In this document: positions 7,345 to 9,639 of the stretch, piece by piece
Layout: every line of letters begins with the position of its first letter
Position numbering within the stretch: the stretch's first letter is position 1
Assembly (NCBI GenBank): GCA_003154255.1
Contig: PMCY01000184.1
Coordinates: 1 to 9,639, forward strand
Reading direction: 5' to 3'
DNA length: 9,639 bases
Origin: Candidatus Aminicenantota bacterium
GTDB taxonomy: Bacteria > Acidobacteriota > Aminicenantia > Aminicenantales > UBA4085
The notes under the pieces: generated by a model
The model's input: the letters and a program-made list of their open reading frames with translations, nothing else
Told to the model about the DNA's origin: nothing
Databases searched by the model: none
Position numbers and translations under genes: made by a program

Positions 7345-8364
7345 ATGAACCCTACCGACGACGCTCAATTCGTCCTTCCCCCCGGATTATGGGAGGATTT
7401 CCTGAGCGGCGGGCGGCTGGCCTGCGCCCGACTGATCTCCCTGATCGAGAACGAGCCTTTCGCCCGGACCGAAATCCGGGACCGCCTCCTGCCCCGGCCG
7501 GGCGGAGCCGTCCGGATCGGGGTGACGGGGCCGCCCGGGGTGGGGAAGAGCACGCTCACGGCCGCCCTGGCCCGCCGGGCCCTGGATGAAAACCACGCCG
7601 TCGGGATCATCGCCGTCGATCCGACGAGTCCCTTTACCGGCGGCGCCTTTCTGGGAGACCGGGTGCGCATGCACTCGCTGATCGGCGATCCCCGCGTTTT
7701 CATCCGCTCCATGGCCGCCCGGGACGGACGCGGCGGCCTCTCATCGGCGGCCCCGGATGCGGCCGATATCCTGGACGCCTTCGGAATGGACCGCATCTTC
7801 ATCGAAACGCTCGGCGTGGGGCAAGCCGAGCTCGATGTCATGACCTGCGCCGACGTCCTGGCGCTCGTTCTCCAGCCCGGAACGGGGGACGCCATCCAGA
7901 CCTTGAAAGCCGGAATCATCGAGACCGCGGACCTGATCATCGTCAACAAGACGGACATGCCGGGCGCCGACGACCTGCTCGAATCCCTGCGCTTTCTCTT
8001 CGATTCCGCCGGCGCGGCCGGAAAGCGGAATGCGCCGCTCCTCTGCTCGGCCTCCGCGGTCGAGGGCCGCGGCCTGGATGAAGTCTGGACGGCCCTCGAG
8101 GGTCTCATCGTCCGGGACCGCGAAACCGGCCGTCTGCGGGAAAAACGGCGGGCCCGGCTGGAAGGCGAAATCCGGACCGCGATCAGCGGAAGTCTTTGGG
8201 AGCGATACGTCGCCCTGGCCGGAGGGACTGCCGACATCGCCTTGCTGGCCGAACGGCTGTCCCGCGAGGGAGGCTCGCCCTATCCCTTCATCCGGAAGGA
8301 ATGCGGGCGGATCAAGCTTGTCCGGGACGGACGCCCGGAACTCCCGCCGAAGAAAAAGGAATGA
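7345..8364 (+). CDS. meaB: MeaB/ArgK-type GTPase, chaperone of B12-dependent acyl-CoA mutase
   Basis: G3E-family GTPase that gates cobalamin loading and protects the radical mutase. The 339 residues show the P-loop GPPGVGKST (62-70), VDPTSPFTGGAFLGDRVRM (91-109), IETLGVGQAE (153-162, the family's ETVGVGQ region) and the guanine-specificity motif NKTD (201-204). Residues 1-50 are the expected helical N-terminal part and the rest forms the dimerisation region. Where many relatives read R-G-x-L-G-G, this one reads ARDGRGGL (125-132), a mild deviation. The SD is weak (AGGTGGG well upstream of the ATG). It follows ptb by 18 bases and is 3 bases before the small subunit it would serve, the usual arrangement for MeaB. 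Confidence 0.95.
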   Translation: MNPTDDAQFVLPPGLWEDFLSGGRLACARLISLIENEPFARTEIRDRLLPRPGGAVRIGVTGPPGVGKSTLTAALARRALDENHAVGIIAVDPTSPFTGGAFLGDRVRMHSLIGDPRVFIRSMAARDGRGGLSSAAPDAADILDAFGMDRIFIETLGVGQAELDVMTCADVLALVLQPGTGDAIQTLKAGIIETADLIIVNKTDMPGADDLLESLRFLFDSAGAAGKRNAPLLCSASAVEGRGLDEVWTALEGLIVRDRETGRLREKRRARLEGEIRTAISGSLWERYVALAGGTADIALLAERLSREGGSPYPFIRKECGRIKLVRDGRPELPPKKKE

Positions 8365-8367
8365 CCC

Positions 8368-8775
8368 ATGTCCGATAAGCGGTTGAAAGTCATCATTGCC
8401 AAGCCTGGCCTGGACGGCCACGACCGCGGGGTGAAAGTGGTGGCCCGGGCCCTGGTCGAAGCCGGCATGGAAGTCGTCTATCTGGGGCTCCGCCAGACGC
8501 CCGAATCGATCGTCCGGGCGGCGGTCGAAGAGGACGCCGATGTCATCGGGCTCTCGGTGCTGTCGGGCGCCCACCTGGCCAATTTCCGGCGGGTCAAAGA
8601 GCTCATGAACGATGCCGGGATCGGCGGCCGTTTGTTGACCGGCGGCGGGATCATCCCCGCCGGTGACCAGGATGAGCTTTGCGCGCTCGGCATCGGCCGG
8701 CTGTTCGGGCCGGGAGACGAGCTTCAATCCATCGTCGATTATATAAAAGCCTGGGACGCGGGCCGCAGGCCTTAG
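8368..8775 (+). CDS. Methylmalonyl-CoA mutase small subunit (B12-binding), split form
   Basis: Cobalamin-binding subunit of a mutase of the succinyl-CoA/methylmalonyl-CoA (or isobutyryl/butyryl-CoA) type. The 135 residues are the expected length of a free-standing B12 domain. The base-off His-on motif is LDGHDRG (15-21) with H18 as cobalt ligand. GLSVLSGAH (61-69) and the TGGGIIPAGD stretch (91-100) line the nucleotide-tail pocket. AAGGA lies 8 bases before the ATG, within the meaB 3' end. The large subunit lies on the opposite strand at the right edge and ends without a B12 domain, so the two probably pair. The motif is shared by isobutyryl-CoA mutase, and the specificity residues of the large subunit lie outside the window, so the substrate is inferred mainly from the neighbouring epimerase. 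Confidence 0.93.
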   Translation: MSDKRLKVIIAKPGLDGHDRGVKVVARALVEAGMEVVYLGLRQTPESIVRAAVEEDADVIGLSVLSGAHLANFRRVKELMNDAGIGGRLLTGGGIIPAGDQDELCALGIGRLFGPGDELQSIVDYIKAWDAGRRP

Positions 8776-8876
8776 AAATCAAGCCCGAATAATCGATGCT
8801 CGAGTTCGGACTCCACGAGCCTGATCAGCCGTTCATAGCGAAGGCCGATTTTCTCCAAGAGCCGGGCCGTTTCCAT
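8772..8876 (-). CDS. Possible small ORF, 34 residues, downstream of epimerase
   Basis: An ATG at 8876, 5 bases after the epimerase stop, opens a 34-codon ORF ending in TAA at 8772-8774. It overlaps the convergent small-subunit stop by three bases. The translation begins METARLLEKIGLRYERL and ends HRLFGLDF. It is rich in Leu with alternating charged residues and would form an amphipathic helix. There is no clear SD, so it could depend on reinitiation after the epimerase. Not recognised; it could be chance, but it fills the whole gap between the two convergent units and is worth a conservation check. Confidence 0.3.
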   Translation of the reverse strand: METARLLEKIGLRYERLIRLVESELEHRLFGLDF

Positions 8877-8881
8877 GACGA

Positions 8882-9301
8882 TTATCGGGGCATCGTTCCT
8901 TCGGGATGCTCGCAGAGTTCCATAAGAACCCGGAAGGTGCTCTTGGGATTAAGGAAGGCCACTTGGGCCCCGCCCGCCCCGGAGCGCGGCTTGGCGTCGA
9001 TCGCCTGGACGCCGGCGGCGGTCAACCGCTCCAGCTCTGCGGCTGTGTCATCCACCGTGAAAGCCAGATGGTGGATGCCCTCCCCCGACTTTTCGATGAA
9101 TTTGGCCACGGCATTGTCCTGTACGGTCGGTTGGAGCAGCTCGATATGGACGCCGCCGACGTTGAAGACGCCGATCCGGAGGCCGCGGTCGGGCAGATCC
9201 TCGAAGCCTTCGAATTCCAGGCCCAGGACGTCCCGGTAGAAAGCCGTCTGTTTTTCCAGGTCCCGGACGGCGATGCCGACATGATCGATTCTGCGGATCA
9301 T
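8882..9301 (-). CDS. mce: Methylmalonyl-CoA epimerase
   Basis: Interconverts (R)- and (S)-methylmalonyl-CoA, linking propionyl-CoA carboxylation or decarboxylation to the mutase. The 139 residues are full length for this VOC-fold enzyme. Metal ligand candidates are H7 in IDHVGIAV, E54 in GVHIELLQP (a Gln in some members), one of H77/H78 in GIHHLAFTVDD, and E128 in LMELCEH. FYRDVLGLEF (21-30) and VAFLNPK (114-120) are typical. The ATG at 9301 overlaps the mutase large subunit stop as ATGA, indicating a coupled operon. A GAAAGGGTGG stretch upstream may serve as SD. The product identifies the adjacent mutase as acting on methylmalonyl-CoA. Confidence 0.95.
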   Translation of the reverse strand: MIRRIDHVGIAVRDLEKQTAFYRDVLGLEFEGFEDLPDRGLRIGVFNVGGVHIELLQPTVQDNAVAKFIEKSGEGIHHLAFTVDDTAAELERLTAAGVQAIDAKPRSGAGGAQVAFLNPKSTFRVLMELCEHPEGTMPR

Positions 9302-9639
9302 AGGACCACCCTTTCACGATATTCGCCGAAGACGAAGCGAAGAACGTCCGCGATCTCGCCCAGGCTGGCGTAGGCCCGGACGGCGTCGAGGATAGGCGGC
9401 AGGAGATTGTCGGGGCCGGCCGCGGCGGTCTTCAACGCGGCCAGCACCGCGGCCAACCGGACTTTGTCCCGGCCGGCCTTGACGGCGGCGACACTGCGGA
9501 TCTGCTCGGCCTCGGCGGCCGGATCGACGCGCAGGGTTTCCGGGGCGGCTTCGTTTTCGACCCGGTAGCGGTTGACGCCGACGACGACGTCCTGGGCGGC
9601 GTCGATGCGCTTCTGGGCGATGTAGGCCGATTCCTGGAT
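9298..9639 (-). CDS. Methylmalonyl-CoA mutase large subunit, C-terminal 113 residues
   Basis: Only the C-terminal end lies in the window; the reading frame stays open to the right edge. The visible protein begins IQESAYIAQKRIDAAQ, then VVVGVNRYRVENE, LRVDPAAEAEQI, a helical segment, and DNLLPPILDAVRAYASLGEIADVLRFVFGEYRE near the end. This matches the end of the catalytic (TIM-barrel) subunit of methylmalonyl-CoA mutase and its family. It stops where the barrel subunit ends, with no cobalamin-binding domain, so the enzyme is the split type. Its TGA is shared with the epimerase start. The cognate small subunit is most likely the convergent gene ending at 8775. Confidence 0.93.
   Translation of the reverse strand: MQESAYIAQKRIDAAQDVVVGVNRYRVENEAAPETLRVDPAAEAEQIRSVAAVKAGRDKVRLAAVLAALKTAAAGPDNLLPPILDAVRAYASLGEIADVLRFVFGEYRERVVL

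Noticed and set aside
6265..7368. A 367-codon open frame on the minus strand opposite ptb
   Set aside because: It lies antisense to a clear full-length ptb, has no recognisable domain and is rich in Gly, Asp and Arg as expected for the complement of GC-rich coding DNA.
7365..8727. Long minus-strand open frames of 290 and 328 codons opposite meaB and the mutase small subunit
   Set aside because: Both are antisense to well-supported genes with intact motifs and show the biased composition of shadow frames.
8808..8821. Possible terminator hairpin between the convergent units (GAGT-TCGG-ACTC)
   Set aside because: Only four pairs with poor flanking pairing and no T-run on either strand.

Overview
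The window is a GC-rich, gene-dense bacterial segment with two functional blocks. Both blocks run outward from a divergent intergenic region at about 4539-4732. Nothing in it is a taxonomic marker. The high GC, the SGLT-type transporter beside secreted glycan genes, the split methylmalonyl-CoA mutase and the Ptb/Buk pair would fit an anaerobic or facultative carbohydrate degrader from an Acidobacteriota/Aminicenantes-like lineage. That is only an inference from gene content.

Left block (minus strand, read from 4538 down to 1): a URO-D superfamily protein, a GH29 alpha-L-fucosidase with an N-terminal membrane or signal segment, a RhaM-type sugar mutarotase that also carries a signal-like N-terminus, and a sodium/sugar symporter cut off by the window edge. 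Fucosidase and mutarotase overlap by one base and the symporter follows 17 bases later, so this reads as one operon. The plausible logic is release of L-fucose outside the cytoplasm, anomer interconversion there, and Na+-driven uptake. The role of the URO-D-like protein is unknown.

Right block (plus strand, 4733-8775): pyrE, butyrate kinase, phosphate butyryltransferase, a MeaB-type GTPase chaperone and the separate B12-binding small subunit of an acyl-CoA mutase. Gaps are 3 to 25 bases, so this is a likely operon. On the minus strand, converging on it, are the C-terminus of the mutase large subunit (entering from the right edge) and methylmalonyl-CoA epimerase, which overlap by an ATGA junction. 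A possible 34-residue ORF lies between the two convergent units and its stop overlaps the stop of the small-subunit gene.

Together the right-hand genes could interconvert succinyl-CoA and propionyl-CoA. If the Ptb/Buk pair accepts propionyl-CoA or a branched acyl-CoA, it could conserve the thioester energy as ATP. No RNA genes, mobile elements or CRISPR arrays are visible. Promoter-like sequences are present for both divergent units.
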